Below, piece by piece: positions 7,545-15,808 of a stretch of DNA of 64,000 nucleotides. The translations under genes were made by a program, and so were the position numbers. The notes beneath the pieces are model-generated. The model searched no databases and was not told the origin of the DNA. It saw only the letters and a list, made by a program, of their open reading frames with translations. Source of the DNA: Streptomyces atratus (GTDB lineage: Bacteria > Actinomycetota > Actinomycetes > Streptomycetales > Streptomycetaceae); contig NZ_BMRN01000008.1 in the NCBI RefSeq assembly GCF_014648655.1, positions 1-64,000 of the forward strand. The letters run 5' to 3'. The number at the start of each line of letters is the position of its first letter. The stretch's first letter is position 1.

Positions 7545-7922
7545 TTGCGATGATCGTTAGAACCCAAGCTCGCGACCCGCTGCGGGGGCGTTGACGGTAG
7601 TTCTTGACGGCAGTCGCTCAGTCGGACGGGCGGCGATGCCGCAGCAGACGGTCCATGTGGCCCATCGCCTCCCGGACACGTGTCCGCACTGGTCGCAGCA
7701 TTGTCCGCCACCAGGCCGGGCCCGATGTCCGCAGGTGCCCGGACACCGGCCCGGACACCTGCCCACGAGTGTCCGGACACCAGGCGCGGCCTGCCTGCCC
7801 CCTGACTTGGAGGGGCGGGCAGCTATCGGAAGAGCGCGACGACAAGGGCTATGGGGCGGGTATCGAAAGCAGATCTCGACCGCGCGGTGATCTCGGCGAG
7901 TGCCGCCGATGTCGCCGACCCG
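7545..7922. other. no confident gene; GTCCGGACAC-rich stretch
   Basis: Between about 7670 and 7790 the words CGGACAC and GTCCG recur many times, giving Asp/Thr/Pro-rich frames on one strand and Gly/His-rich ones on the other. This resembles the repetitive linker of ICE transfer genes, but no complete frame can be defended. Confidence 0.4.
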
Positions 7923-8246
7923 TCAGCCGCCGGGTCGTCCACTGCCAAAAGCCCCACCTTTGTCATCCTTGTGTGCGTCCCTCGGCGAAGAGGGCCGGTT
8001 GATCTGATATGGGCTGAGACCTTCCCCGAAATCATCTGCAGCCCTCAAGTTTTCGTCGCTTCGGGAGGCAGGCTCGGCCCGTGGTCCCTGCTGTCGTGCC
8101 CGAGACCGACGGCGCGCGTCCCACCGGACGAGGCCAAGCAGAACAGCGACTACGACCACTGCTATACCGACGGGGAAAATCCAGCGCACAGCTGAAGCGG
8201 CCAGTGTGATGTCACTGATGGGCACCTGGCTCACAAGGTGGCTCAT
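7923..8246 (-). CDS. DUF6479-family small membrane protein
   Basis: About 107 residues. The N-terminus reads MSHLVSQVPISDITLAASAV, followed by one strong transmembrane helix (WIFPVGIAVVVVAVLLGLV, about residues 21-40), then a basic, proline-rich cytoplasmic tail with ARRRSRARQQG. This is the build of the Streptomyces DUF6479 family, whose role is unknown. I prefer ATG 8246, with AGGAAGG 11 nt upstream. The GTG at 8255 is too close to it. Single gene, downstream of a hairpin at 8353-8374. Confidence 0.75.
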   Translation of the reverse strand: MSHLVSQVPISDITLAASAVRWIFPVGIAVVVVAVLLGLVRWDARRRSRARQQGPRAEPASRSDENLRAADDFGEGLSPYQINRPSSPRDAHKDDKGGAFGSGRPGG

Positions 8247-8352
8247 CTGGCCCACGTCCTTCCTGAGGGGATTCCACCGCTCACGAAGCGAGGCAGAGGC
8301 TTCCGCTCATTGGAGAGAGAGCCCGCGATGGCTGGAGCCATGGGGAACTCCA

Positions 8353-8374
8353 ATCCCGCCGCCCTTGGCGGGAT
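8353..8374 (-). terminator. hairpin terminator
   Basis: Perfect arms ATCCCGCC and GGCGGGAT with a 6-nt loop. It lies between two minus-strand genes and would terminate the gene ending at 8556. Confidence 0.55.
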
Positions 8375-8555
8375 CAATCTCGCGGGGCCCGCCTGAACTG
8401 GACGTCTGGCAAGGCTCAGGCTCCCTGACAAGTCTACGGCGGGGAGCGTACGGGGGACCGCTCAGTGCGCGGCGGGTGTATCAGCGGCCGGAGAGCCATC
8501 TGCACGAGAGTGAGTGCACGCCTGCGCCGATCTCGGGTGATGGCGTTCCACCGTT

Positions 8556-8900
8556 CTAGGGCTTGTGGTCCGGCACTGACTCGGGCAGCCCTGCGTACCA
8601 GCCCTGGACTGCCAGCCAGAATCCGGCCAGCACTATGGCGACGAGGGCGACGCGGCCTGCGTACCCGGCAATGGACGGCCCGATTGTCCATCGCCGGGGC
8701 GGCAACCACGCTGACAAAGCGGCTACCACTCCGATGAGAACGGTCAGCGGAAGCTCCGCGTACAGCACGCTCCAGTCCGGCCCTGCTTCGAATCCGGCGC
8801 GCGCCCGGAGTTCGGCATCCGCGGCCCATCCCAGCAGCCCGACGAATCCACCGGCCAGGGCCACCCCGGTACCACTCAGTGCTTCAACGCGTTCCCTCAT
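8556..8900 (-). CDS. small integral membrane protein, unknown
   Basis: About 114 residues with three likely transmembrane segments: ALAGGFVGLLGWAADAEL (N-terminal), LPLTVLIGVVAALSAWL (middle) and VALVAIVLAGFWLAVQGWYA (C-terminal). No charged active-site motif is visible and I do not recognise the family. ATG 8900 is chosen; a GTG lies two codons earlier and neither has a strong ribosome site. It stands alone between the YihY-type gene and a hairpin. Confidence 0.6.
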   Translation of the reverse strand: MRERVEALSGTGVALAGGFVGLLGWAADAELRARAGFEAGPDWSVLYAELPLTVLIGVVAALSAWLPPRRWTIGPSIAGYAGRVALVAIVLAGFWLAVQGWYAGLPESVPDHKP

Positions 8901-8982
8901 GATCACTGGAGACGCCGGCTACTTCGTGGGAGTTCCCGGAGAACCGCACGATTCTCCGTCGCGAGGCAGGCCGGCGTGCCCA

Positions 8983-9855
8983 TCAATGGTTCGAGTCCTT
9001 GATCCGACGATGAGAGACCTGTTCCCGTGCCGTGCGCCACCGTGACCGAGTCTGGTCGACCACCCTGTCCCACTGTCGGCGGACCTCATGGTCGGAAGGA
9101 CGGTGGCCCTGACGGATCCGGCTGAGCTCGTCTCGTACTTCTCGTCCCAGTGCCGCCGATGCAACCAGGGCGAGCATGACAGCGAAGAGGGCGGAGAGCA
9201 TCGCGAAGACAGCACCGACCACCCCGTAGCGTGCTACGGAGGTGTTGAAGAGACGCGGCATGTAGATGGTTGCGCCCACTGAATACGCCGCCGTCAGGAC
9301 GGCGCCGGTGACACCGAAGGGAAGCAGGTCCGGCCGGCTGATCCGCTTCGCCGACAGGATCCGGCCGCTCCAGACGAGGAACGCAGCGGTCACCAGTACC
9401 CCACACGCCAAGGCGGCCAGACCCAGCGGGCCCCCGCTGAGGAGCGCGGAGAGCAGCGTGGTGACCGCTGCGTAGCCACCGAGAGTGAGGATCCACCACA
9501 AGCCGTTGCGTGTGTTGCGCACACTGAGGGGCTTGAGTTCCCATGTCTGTTCGAAGAGTCGCTGTGCGGCTCGCGCGAAACTCAGCACCGAGATCGCCAG
9601 AAACACGACCCCGAAGATGCCCACGCTTGCGCTGGTCGTTTCGGCAGGAGAGAACAGCGAACTGACTGCCGTGGCGCCTGCTCCGGTGAGGTTGTAGCGC
9701 CGGATGATCCGCTCTGCGGCGTTGTAGTGCACGAAGTTGCTCAAGACAGCGCCAAGGAGGATGGAGAGCGGGACCAATGCCGTCAAGGCGCTGGATGCCA
9801 GGGCCAGCGAGCGGTCGAAACCCACGATCTTCTGAAACCGGTTGATGACTCGCAA
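8983..9855 (-). CDS. YihY/BrkB-family envelope membrane protein
   Basis: About 290 residues with six or so transmembrane segments (for example LALASSALTALVPLSILLGA, then FAMLSALFAVMLALVASAAL near the C-terminus) and a basic cytoplasmic tail. The pattern fits YihY/BrkB (Pfam Virul_fac_BrkB), inner-membrane proteins of uncertain role, sometimes linked to transport or envelope integrity. Coding sense extends upstream of the TTG at 9855 (TGINRERLVRTLTFWLRPAF) to a TAG at 9966-9964, with no ATG or GTG in between, so either TTG is used or a start has been lost. Not in an obvious operon. Confidence 0.8.
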   Translation of the reverse strand: MRVINRFQKIVGFDRSLALASSALTALVPLSILLGAVLSNFVHYNAAERIIRRYNLTGAGATAVSSLFSPAETTSASVGIFGVVFLAISVLSFARAAQRLFEQTWELKPLSVRNTRNGLWWILTLGGYAAVTTLLSALLSGGPLGLAALACGVLVTAAFLVWSGRILSAKRISRPDLLPFGVTGAVLTAAYSVGATIYMPRLFNTSVARYGVVGAVFAMLSALFAVMLALVASAALGREVRDELSRIRQGHRPSDHEVRRQWDRVVDQTRSRWRTAREQVSHRRIKDSNH

Positions 9856-10394
9856 TGCGAAGGCAGGCCGCAGCCAGAACGTCAGCGTCCTGACGAGGCG
9901 CTCTCGATTGATCCCCGTCGTCGTGCCCTCCGTGAAGATCGGGACCTTTGTGGCGACGCGAGCCTAACGGTCGGTCGCCTGACCGATGAAGTGCGACACG
10001 AGAAGCAGCATGCCGACCGTACGCAGCACCCCGCCCGGCACGAACCGGGCGGGGTGCAGGTCCGTGTCGGCCGCGGGAGTTCCGGTGTTCACCCGATCGC
10101 GGCCGCTGTGCTTCTCCGCCCGTCCGCTGGAGAAGTTCGCGCATGCCCGCCCGGCGAACGGCCCGGCCTGCGGATCAGCGGATTGCGGGCCCCGGTGGGC
10201 GCTCTTGTGGGGCGGAGCCAAGGGGGTGAGCAGGGGTACAGGAAGCGGCGGAGGCCCTTCTGCTTCGGCCCCTCGGCCTTGGGTTCGGGCGCAGCCCGGA
10301 GCGCCCGAAGAGAGCACCGGGCCGAAACCTGTACGGCAGATGTCACTCCGGTCGGATGGGAGCTACAGGTGTACAGCAGCCACTGACGACCTGC
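9856..10394. other. no confident gene
   Basis: The first 110 bp continue the YihY-family frame without a usual start. Beyond that a minus-strand frame ending at 9964 has a plausible helix (VLRTVGMLLLVSHFIG) but a low-complexity remainder, so I do not call it. Confidence 0.4.
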
Positions 10395-10961
10395 TCAGGT
10401 CCCTGATACCCGGTGTGCAGATCCCAGGACGGCGGCCCACGGAAGCTCTCGGTCCGCCGGGCCCTGACGTGGTTCGTCCAGCGGCCAGACGTCAGCCCCG
10501 TACACCAGCTCCACACCTGCCTTCCGCAGCGCCTCGATATGCCCCTCCCACGCCGGGTGCCTCGCATGTGCCGCATTGATCCGGGGGAACACCACGACCG
10601 GAACGCCGATGGTGCCCAGCGCTTCGCCCACTTGCGTCAGGGCTTGGTTGTCGGCGATGCCCGTCGCGAGCTTGGCCACGAAGTTCGCGCTGGCAGGGGC
10701 CACGACGTAGCAATCGGCAACCGGGTGTGGACGTGGCTCAGTCGGCAGGCGAGGCGCATCCCGCACCGGCAGGCCGGTCAGTGACTCCAGTCGGTCCAGC
10801 TCGCCGTTCGCACGCAGCCATCGGCCGGCATTCGGCGTCAGGGTCACGGCTGCCTGCCAACCGAGGGCGATGGCCGGTTCGACCAGTCCGGTGCGCAGTG
10901 TCTCGATTCCATCGGCCGCCGTGCCTACGACGCCCAGCACTCCAAGACTGCCAACGCTCAC
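10395..10961 (-). CDS. flavoprotein (HFCD/Dfp-like)
   Basis: 188 residues of the homo-oligomeric flavin-containing cysteine decarboxylase fold. Visible hallmarks are the N-terminal Rossmann-like strand LGVLGVVGTAADGIE, the VVAPASANFVAKLATGIADN block (the PASANT-type flavin-binding motif, about residues 93-112) and PVVVFPRINAAHARHPAWE. Members include phosphopantothenoylcysteine decarboxylase and peptide cysteine decarboxylases. Streptomyces has many stand-alone copies of unknown substrate. Start is GTG 10961, preceded by GGTGG. The GTACAGCA tandem motif lies 40 bp upstream (11001-11024), a position suited to a promoter operator. The catalytic role is inferred from the family only. Confidence 0.85.
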   Translation of the reverse strand: MSVGSLGVLGVVGTAADGIETLRTGLVEPAIALGWQAAVTLTPNAGRWLRANGELDRLESLTGLPVRDAPRLPTEPRPHPVADCYVVAPASANFVAKLATGIADNQALTQVGEALGTIGVPVVVFPRINAAHARHPAWEGHIEALRKAGVELVYGADVWPLDEPRQGPADRELPWAAVLGSAHRVSGT

Positions 10962-11456
10962 CGTTCCACCGCCCCGTATCGGTCCGCCCCAGGGGCAGCA
11001 GTACAGCAGAGAAGTACAGCAACCACACCAACTGCCAGCAACCGTTGCTCATTCCTGCAGCCCGTGTTGCCAGGCCGACAGACCTCGGAACCGCAGTTGT
11101 ACGTGATCACGCCGAGCGCGATTGTGCCGGCTGACAGCTGCTGACAACGGAGATGTTCCGGCAACGGGCCCATGGCCGCAGGCAGTTGGCGGGGGGCGAC
11201 ATGCCGGGGGTTGTGAGCTGCTGTCGGTTTGCTGAGCTGAAGTGCGTTGTGGTGAGCAGGTGAGTCCTGTCGGCGAGTTCACCGAGTGGGAACGGAAGTT
11301 CTTGGATCGAATGGGTGACCTTGACGTCTGCTGCTCGTTGGGCAGGTGGCAGGTTTCCGGTCTCGTGGGAGGCGGTGTTGTGGTGGGTGGTGTGCGGGAG
11401 TTGGCGGGGCCCTTCGTGGTGCCCGGGCCTTGCGGGGTGGCGGTCCGGGACCGTAG
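10962..11456. other. no supported gene
   Basis: Holds the GTACAGCA motif just upstream of the flavoprotein gene and then anonymous sequence up to the TnpB fragment. The left junction of the TnpB piece lies near 11450, where its reading frame meets a TAG. Confidence 0.5.
11001..11024. repeat. GTACAGCA tandem motif, copy 3
   Basis: GTACAGCA, GAGAA, GTACAGCA, ACC: same spacing as the other two copies. It is 40 bp upstream of the flavoprotein start, the clearest link of this motif to an intact gene. Confidence 0.65.
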
Positions 11457-11945
11457 ACCCGCGAGAAACACGGCCGCAGGAAACGGTTCCGGCAGCTGAT
11501 CTCCGGCATCCCGACCGGAAAGCTCAAGGCCCGGCTGGTCTCCATGGCCGCCGAACAGGGCCTGAGCATGGTCGCGGTCGACCCCGCCTACACCAGCATG
11601 TGGGGTGCCCAGCACTGGCAGAAACCACTGGCCACCCCGCACCGCAGAATGTCCCGTCACGATGCCGCCGGCATCGCGATCGGACGACGCGCCCTCGGAC
11701 ACCCGGTCCGGCGTCGGACGGCACCGCCCCCACACGACCGGAGCGATCGTGCGGGGCATCGGACCGCCCAGGCCGGACCAGGCACCCGAGGACGTGAGGG
11801 AACCCGCCCGCCCGCAACGGACCACGCCCGCAGAGACGTGCCGCCGAACGGGACGAGAAAGCGGCAACCCAGCGCATCCAGCACCGTTCGGGATGCGCCC
11901 AGTACACATCGGTGGGCCCAGGACCCACTCATGCACACTGGCTAG
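11457..11945 (+). pseudogene. TnpB-type (IS605/IS1341-like) nuclease, C-terminal fragment
   Basis: The frame reads KRFRQLISGIPTGKLKARL, then MAAEQGLSMVAVDPAYTSMW, GAQHW and HDAAGIAIGRRALGH, ending in a basic proline-rich tail at TAG 11943-11945. VDPAYTS followed by WG is the hallmark of the last RuvC segment of TnpB, the IS-encoded RNA-guided nuclease related to Cas12. The zinc-finger and earlier RuvC parts are gone, and the piece begins right after a TAG. It is a dead relic. The 3' end, which in intact elements also encodes the guide RNA, abuts the hydrolase stop codon. Confidence 0.75.
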
Positions 11946-12931
11946 GAACGGTTCAGGGCTCGATTGAGTGCGGTCGTACGGTAGTCGGTGATGCGGGTGC
12001 TGAGTTCGGCGTCGGGGGCGAGTAGTTCGCCGGCGTGGATGCCCCCTGGGTAGACGTGGAGTTCGACCGGGACCCCTGCCTGGATGAGCCGGTTGGCGTA
12101 GGTGATGTCTTCGTCGCGGAAGACGTCGAGGTCGCCGACGTCCAGGTATGTGGGAGGCAGCCCGCTGAGGTCCTCGGCGCGGGCGGGCGCGGCGTAGGGG
12201 CTGACGTGGTCGGTGCCGAGCCTGTCGCCCAGGAGGGACTTCCAGCCCTGGAGATTGGCGGCGCGGTCCCAGATGCCGATGTCGGTGATCTCGTGGCTGG
12301 AGGGTGTTGTGTTGCGGTCGTCGAGCATCGGGTAGGGGAGCATCTGGAAGGCCAGGTGCGGGCCACCGCGGTCGCGGGCGAGCAGGGCGACGCCGGCGGC
12401 CAGGCCGCCGCCCGCGCTGCCGCCGTAGAGGGCCAGCCTGCCGGGGTCGACGCCGAGCGCGGAGGCGTTTCGGGACATCCACAGCAGTGCGGCGTAGCAG
12501 TCCTCGACGGGGGCGGGGTCGGGGTGTTCGGGTGCCAGGCGGTATTCGACGGAGACGACGACCGCGTTGACCGCTTCGACGAGGGGCAGCACCTGCCGGT
12601 GGTCGGTTTGGATACTGCCGGTGATCATGCCGCCGCCATGGATGTACAGGATGCCCGGGAGGGGTGCGGTGTCCGTGCTGTCCGTGGGGCGGTAGATCCG
12701 TACGCTCACCTCCGGGCCGTCGGCCGGGCCGGGCACGGTGAGGTCTTCGTACTGCACTCGGTCATTGGGAGGCAGTGCCGCGAGGGCTGCCCGGTTCATC
12801 TCCTCGTACAGCTCGCGCTGGCGCGGGATGTCGAAGTTGATCAGACCGCCGGGACCGGTCAGTGCGTGCAGGCCCTGCAGGCCCTGGCGGACCTGGGGGT
12901 CGATGCGGTCGGTCGTGCTCGGGTCGGACAT
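11942..12931 (-). CDS. alpha/beta hydrolase (HSL-type esterase/lipase)
   Basis: 329 residues from ATG 12931. It carries the oxyanion motif HGGG (YIHGGGMITGS, about residues 110-120), the nucleophile motif YGGSAGGGLA (about residues 185-195), and a C-terminal DEDITYANRLIQAGV followed by HVYPGGIHAGE that would supply the Asp and His of the triad. This matches the hormone-sensitive-lipase family of carboxylesterases; substrate unknown. The promoter upstream has a MerR-type 19-bp spacer with a perfect operator (12975-13005), divergent from the MerR gene. I infer induction by the MerR ligand, together with the MFS pump at 13474. Confidence 0.9.
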   Translation of the reverse strand: MSDPSTTDRIDPQVRQGLQGLHALTGPGGLINFDIPRQRELYEEMNRAALAALPPNDRVQYEDLTVPGPADGPEVSVRIYRPTDSTDTAPLPGILYIHGGGMITGSIQTDHRQVLPLVEAVNAVVVSVEYRLAPEHPDPAPVEDCYAALLWMSRNASALGVDPGRLALYGGSAGGGLAAGVALLARDRGGPHLAFQMLPYPMLDDRNTTPSSHEITDIGIWDRAANLQGWKSLLGDRLGTDHVSPYAAPARAEDLSGLPPTYLDVGDLDVFRDEDITYANRLIQAGVPVELHVYPGGIHAGELLAPDAELSTRITDYRTTALNRALNRS

Positions 12932-12974
12932 GTGCGTGCGCCTTTTCTCCGGTGATGGGGCTGAGGTGGAGTAA

Positions 12975-13005
12975 CGTAAAACCCTCACGTGGACGTGAGG
13001 GTCAA
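12975..13005 (-). promoter_or_regulatory. MerR-type promoter/operator of hydrolase gene
   Basis: On the minus strand: -35 TTGACC (13005-13000), a 19-bp spacer, -10 TTTACG (12980-12975). The spacer region contains a perfect palindrome with arms ACCCTCACGT and ACGTGAGGGT separated by GG (12981-13002). A 19-bp spacer is the signature of MerR-activated promoters, where the regulator twists the DNA to align the boxes. Confidence 0.8.
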
Positions 13006-13030
13006 TCCGGTGCGTTGTGAGGTGGGTTAC

Positions 13031-13411
13031 ATGAAGATCGGCGAGCTCTCGCGGATGACCGGCGTCAGCGTGCGTGCGCTGCGCTATTACGAGGAGGAGG
13101 GGCTGATCCGGCCCGCCCGGAGCAGCAACGGCTATCGCGACTTCTGCGACGGCGCCGACGAGGTGGTCCGGCAGATCCGCGGGCTGATCGAGTGCGGGCT
13201 GCCCACCCGGATCATCCGCGACATCCTGCCGTACCTCGACGGCCCGTCGGATCTGCTGCCGCAGGTCCCGTGCGCGCAGATGCTCGACCAAGTGGCCGCC
13301 GAGCGGGAGCACCTCGACAGCCGCATCCGGTGCCTGACCCGTAATCGCGACGCCGTCGACGCCTATCTGCGGGCCGCCCGGAAGGCTGCCCGCGCGACCG
13401 TGGAGGCGTGA
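13031..13411 (+). CDS. MerR-family transcriptional regulator
   Basis: 126 residues beginning MKIGELSRMTGVSVRALRYY, the classical MerR winged helix-turn-helix, followed by EEEGLIRPARSSNGYRDF and a C-terminal dimerising coiled coil (EREHLDSRIRCLTRNRDAVD). Start is ATG 13031 with GAGGTGGG just upstream. The effector domain is short and has only two non-clustered cysteines (one in PQVPCAQM), so a metal sensor is not obvious; a small organic ligand is more likely. Operators with the same half-site lie in both flanking promoters, so it probably controls the hydrolase and the MFS transporter and perhaps itself. Confidence 0.92.
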   Translation: MKIGELSRMTGVSVRALRYYEEEGLIRPARSSNGYRDFCDGADEVVRQIRGLIECGLPTRIIRDILPYLDGPSDLLPQVPCAQMLDQVAAEREHLDSRIRCLTRNRDAVDAYLRAARKAARATVEA

Positions 13412-13434
13412 GTCCGGGATGGTGCGGCCCGGGT

Positions 13435-13465
13435 TTGACCCTCACGCAGACGTGAGGGTTTTAGC
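13435..13465 (+). promoter_or_regulatory. MerR-type promoter/operator of MFS gene
   Basis: -35 TTGACC (13435-13440), 19-bp spacer, -10 TTTAGC (13460-13465). The palindrome arms ACCCTCACG and CGTGAGGGT repeat those of the hydrolase promoter. Transcription would begin about 13472, only a couple of bases before the ATG at 13474, so the mRNA may be leaderless. Confidence 0.8.
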
Positions 13466-13473
13466 CTCCGGGC

Positions 13474-14712
13474 ATGACCTCTGCCACTCACTCTCCGCGT
13501 TCTGCGAATCCCTCCAGCACCACGAGTTGGCCGCTCGGTGGACTGCTGGTGCTGGCCGGATCCGCGTTCGTCACCATCCTCACCGAGGCCCTGCCGGCCG
13601 GAGTGCTGCCCGCGATGAGCGGCGACCTGGGCGTGAGCGAGGCGCGTGCAGGGCTGCTGATCACCGTCTACGCACTCGCCGCGGCCCTCACCGCGATCCC
13701 GATGACCGCCTGGACCCTGATCCTGCCCCGCCGCACCCTGCTGCTGGCGCTGCTCCTCGGCTTCGCCGCCACCAACATGGTGACGGCGATGTCCACCGGC
13801 TTCGCCCTCACACTTGCCGCGCGGGTCGTCTCCGGGGTGTTCGCCGGCCTGCTGTGGGCCATGGTCCCTGCCTACGCCGCGCGGCTGGCCCCGCAGCGCA
13901 GCGGCAAGGCGATCGCCACCGCGCTGGCCGGCATGACAGTCGGGCTGTCGCTCGGCATCCCGGCCGGCACCGCGCTCGGCGGACTCATCGGCTGGCGCGC
14001 CACTTTCGGGCTGCTCACCGTGCTGGCCGTGGCCCTGGCCGCCACCGCGCTGTGGCATCTTCCGCAGCTGTCCGGCGAGACGACGAGCCGCGGCGCGGGG
14101 CTGATGCGCACACTCCGTACGCCCGGAATCCCCGCCATCAACATCGCGTCGCTCCTGATGGTCCTCGGTTTCTACGTCCTCTACACCTACATCGCTCCCT
14201 TCGTGGAACGGGCAGGGCCGGGGGTCGGCACCGGCACCGTGCTGTTCCTGTTCGGGCTGGGCTCCATGGGCGGCGTCTGGATCGCCGGAGCAACCGCCGA
14301 CCGCCGGCTGCGCGCCGCCACGATCGGCCTGCTGGCGTTGGCCGCCGTGTGCCTGGTGGCATTCGGAGCGGCCGGGCACAGCACCGTGGCCGTAGTGCTC
14401 GGTGCGGTGTTCTGGGGCGTGACGCACGGTGGCATTCCGACGCTGACGCAGACCGCGGGGGTGAAGGCGGCCCCGCTCGATCCCGACACAGCCAACTCCC
14501 TCTGGGTCACCGGCTGGAACATCGGCATGGCCGGCGGCTCCCTGCTCGGCGGTGCCGTCCTGGACGGCGCAGGGACGGGGGCGCTGCCGTGGACGGCCTC
14601 CGCCCTGCTGGCGGCCTCCGTGCTGACGGCCGTGCTCGCCCGGCGCGACGGCTTTCCTTCCCCCAGCCGCATTTACGCCCGCGACCTCGATCGGATGCAT
14701 CGGGGCCGCTGA
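13474..14712 (+). CDS. MFS transporter (drug-efflux type)
   Basis: 412 residues with twelve hydrophobic segments. The N-terminal half has GGLLVLAGSAFVTILTEALP and the second transmembrane region ends in a short basic loop. The wording (LPAMSGDLGVSEARAGLLIT) fits the AraJ/CmlR-like DHA1 group of proton-driven efflux pumps for drugs or sugars. No ribosome site is seen before the ATG at 13474, consistent with a leaderless message. It shares its operator with the hydrolase gene on the other side of the merR gene, so pump and esterase likely respond to one compound. Confidence 0.9.
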   Translation: MTSATHSPRSANPSSTTSWPLGGLLVLAGSAFVTILTEALPAGVLPAMSGDLGVSEARAGLLITVYALAAALTAIPMTAWTLILPRRTLLLALLLGFAATNMVTAMSTGFALTLAARVVSGVFAGLLWAMVPAYAARLAPQRSGKAIATALAGMTVGLSLGIPAGTALGGLIGWRATFGLLTVLAVALAATALWHLPQLSGETTSRGAGLMRTLRTPGIPAINIASLLMVLGFYVLYTYIAPFVERAGPGVGTGTVLFLFGLGSMGGVWIAGATADRRLRAATIGLLALAAVCLVAFGAAGHSTVAVVLGAVFWGVTHGGIPTLTQTAGVKAAPLDPDTANSLWVTGWNIGMAGGSLLGGAVLDGAGTGALPWTASALLAASVLTAVLARRDGFPSPSRIYARDLDRMHRGR

Positions 14713-14812
14713 ACCCGTCCCGCAGGCACGGGCACCCCTGACGATCGTCAGGGGGAGGCCCTTGCCCTTCGGCCCGGGTCTGCCGTTCCCTGGGCTTCTA
14801 GGTTCACTTCCC

Positions 14813-15808
14813 ATGAAGCGAGAAACCGGAAGAAACAGGACCCGGAACGGACGGCCGTTGGCCGCCTGCGTCGTTCTGGGGGCGGGCGCGGCCGTCGTCG
14901 CGGGGCTTGCCCCGGGCGGATTGGGCAGGGCCGGAGCCGTGGAGGTGACGGGCGGCGCGTCCGCGTCCGCGTACCGTTCGCTGACCGGGGCGGTGGCTGA
15001 CGGTCCCTCATGGACGGGGCCGCTGCTGGAGGCGGCTACCGAGGGCACCCTGGTGGCTCTCGGGCTGCTGTTGGTGTGGGCCTGGTGGGGTGCCGTACGT
15101 CGTGGGGACACCCGGCTGTCCGCCGGTACCGTGCTCACCGGCATCGGCACCGTACTGGCCTACGCGGTCAGCGAGGCCGTGAAGCAGGTGGTGGACGAGG
15201 CGCGCCCCTGCCGGGTCCTGCACAGCGGCGCGGAGGCCGTCGCCGAGTGTCCGGACCCTGGCGACTGGTCCTTCCCGAGCAACCACGCCACCCTGGCCGC
15301 CGGCCTCGCGGTGGGCCTGGCCATGCTGCGGCCGCGCCTCGCCGCCGTCACCCTGCCGTTGGCCGGCGCGGCGGCGTTGCTGCGGGTCCTGGTGGGGGTG
15401 CACTACCCGCACGACGTGCTGGCCGGTGCGGTCCTCGGGGGGTCGGTGACGGCGGCCGTGCTGCTCGCCTTCCTGCCGCTGGCCCGGACCGCGGCGTCAG
15501 CGCTCGGGAGGCGGCTCGGCAGGCGCGACGATCCCGGCCTCGTGGGCGACGACCGCCGCGGCGGCACGGTTGTCCACACCCAACCTGGCCAGGATGGAGC
15601 TCACATGGGCCTTGACCGTCCCTTCCACCACATGGAGCCGCCGGGCGATCTGTCCGTTGGACAGCCCGCTGCCGAGGAAGGCCAGCACGTCGCGTTCCCG
15701 GCCGGTCAGCGCACGGACCCGTTCCCGGGCGGCGGTGCGGCGGCCGGCCAGAGCACCCGCGCCCGTCGCCGAGAGATGGGCGACGACCCGCGCCGCGACC
15801 TTCGGTGA
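14813..15808 (+). CDS. PAP2-family membrane phosphatase with antisense-encoded tail
   Basis: 331 residues from ATG 14813. The acid-phosphatase motifs are present: KQVVDEARPCR (motif 1), FPSNHATLAAG (a PSGH variant, motif 2) and LRVLVGVHYPHDVLAG (motif 3, with catalytic His and Asp). There are about five transmembrane helices. Such enzymes dephosphorylate lipids such as undecaprenyl pyrophosphate or phosphatidic acid. The core ends near residue 230. The remaining ~100 residues, with no stop until 15808, are encoded opposite the response-regulator gene (overlap 15497-15808) and have no membrane or motif character. Either the tail is tolerated or a stop has been lost. Confidence 0.85.
   Translation: MKRETGRNRTRNGRPLAACVVLGAGAAVVAGLAPGGLGRAGAVEVTGGASASAYRSLTGAVADGPSWTGPLLEAATEGTLVALGLLLVWAWWGAVRRGDTRLSAGTVLTGIGTVLAYAVSEAVKQVVDEARPCRVLHSGAEAVAECPDPGDWSFPSNHATLAAGLAVGLAMLRPRLAAVTLPLAGAAALLRVLVGVHYPHDVLAGAVLGGSVTAAVLLAFLPLARTAASALGRRLGRRDDPGLVGDDRRGGTVVHTQPGQDGAHMGLDRPFHHMEPPGDLSVGQPAAEEGQHVAFPAGQRTDPFPGGGAAAGQSTRARRREMGDDPRRDLR

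Noticed and set aside
7660..7800. Repeated CGGACAC/GTCCG words, considered as a CRISPR or iteron array
   Set aside because: Units vary in length and spacing and there are no unique spacers. More like a low-complexity coding linker.
9964..10317. Minus-strand frame of 117 codons before the YihY-type gene
   Set aside because: Only the last ~20 residues look protein-like, the start is low-complexity, and no ribosome site is seen.
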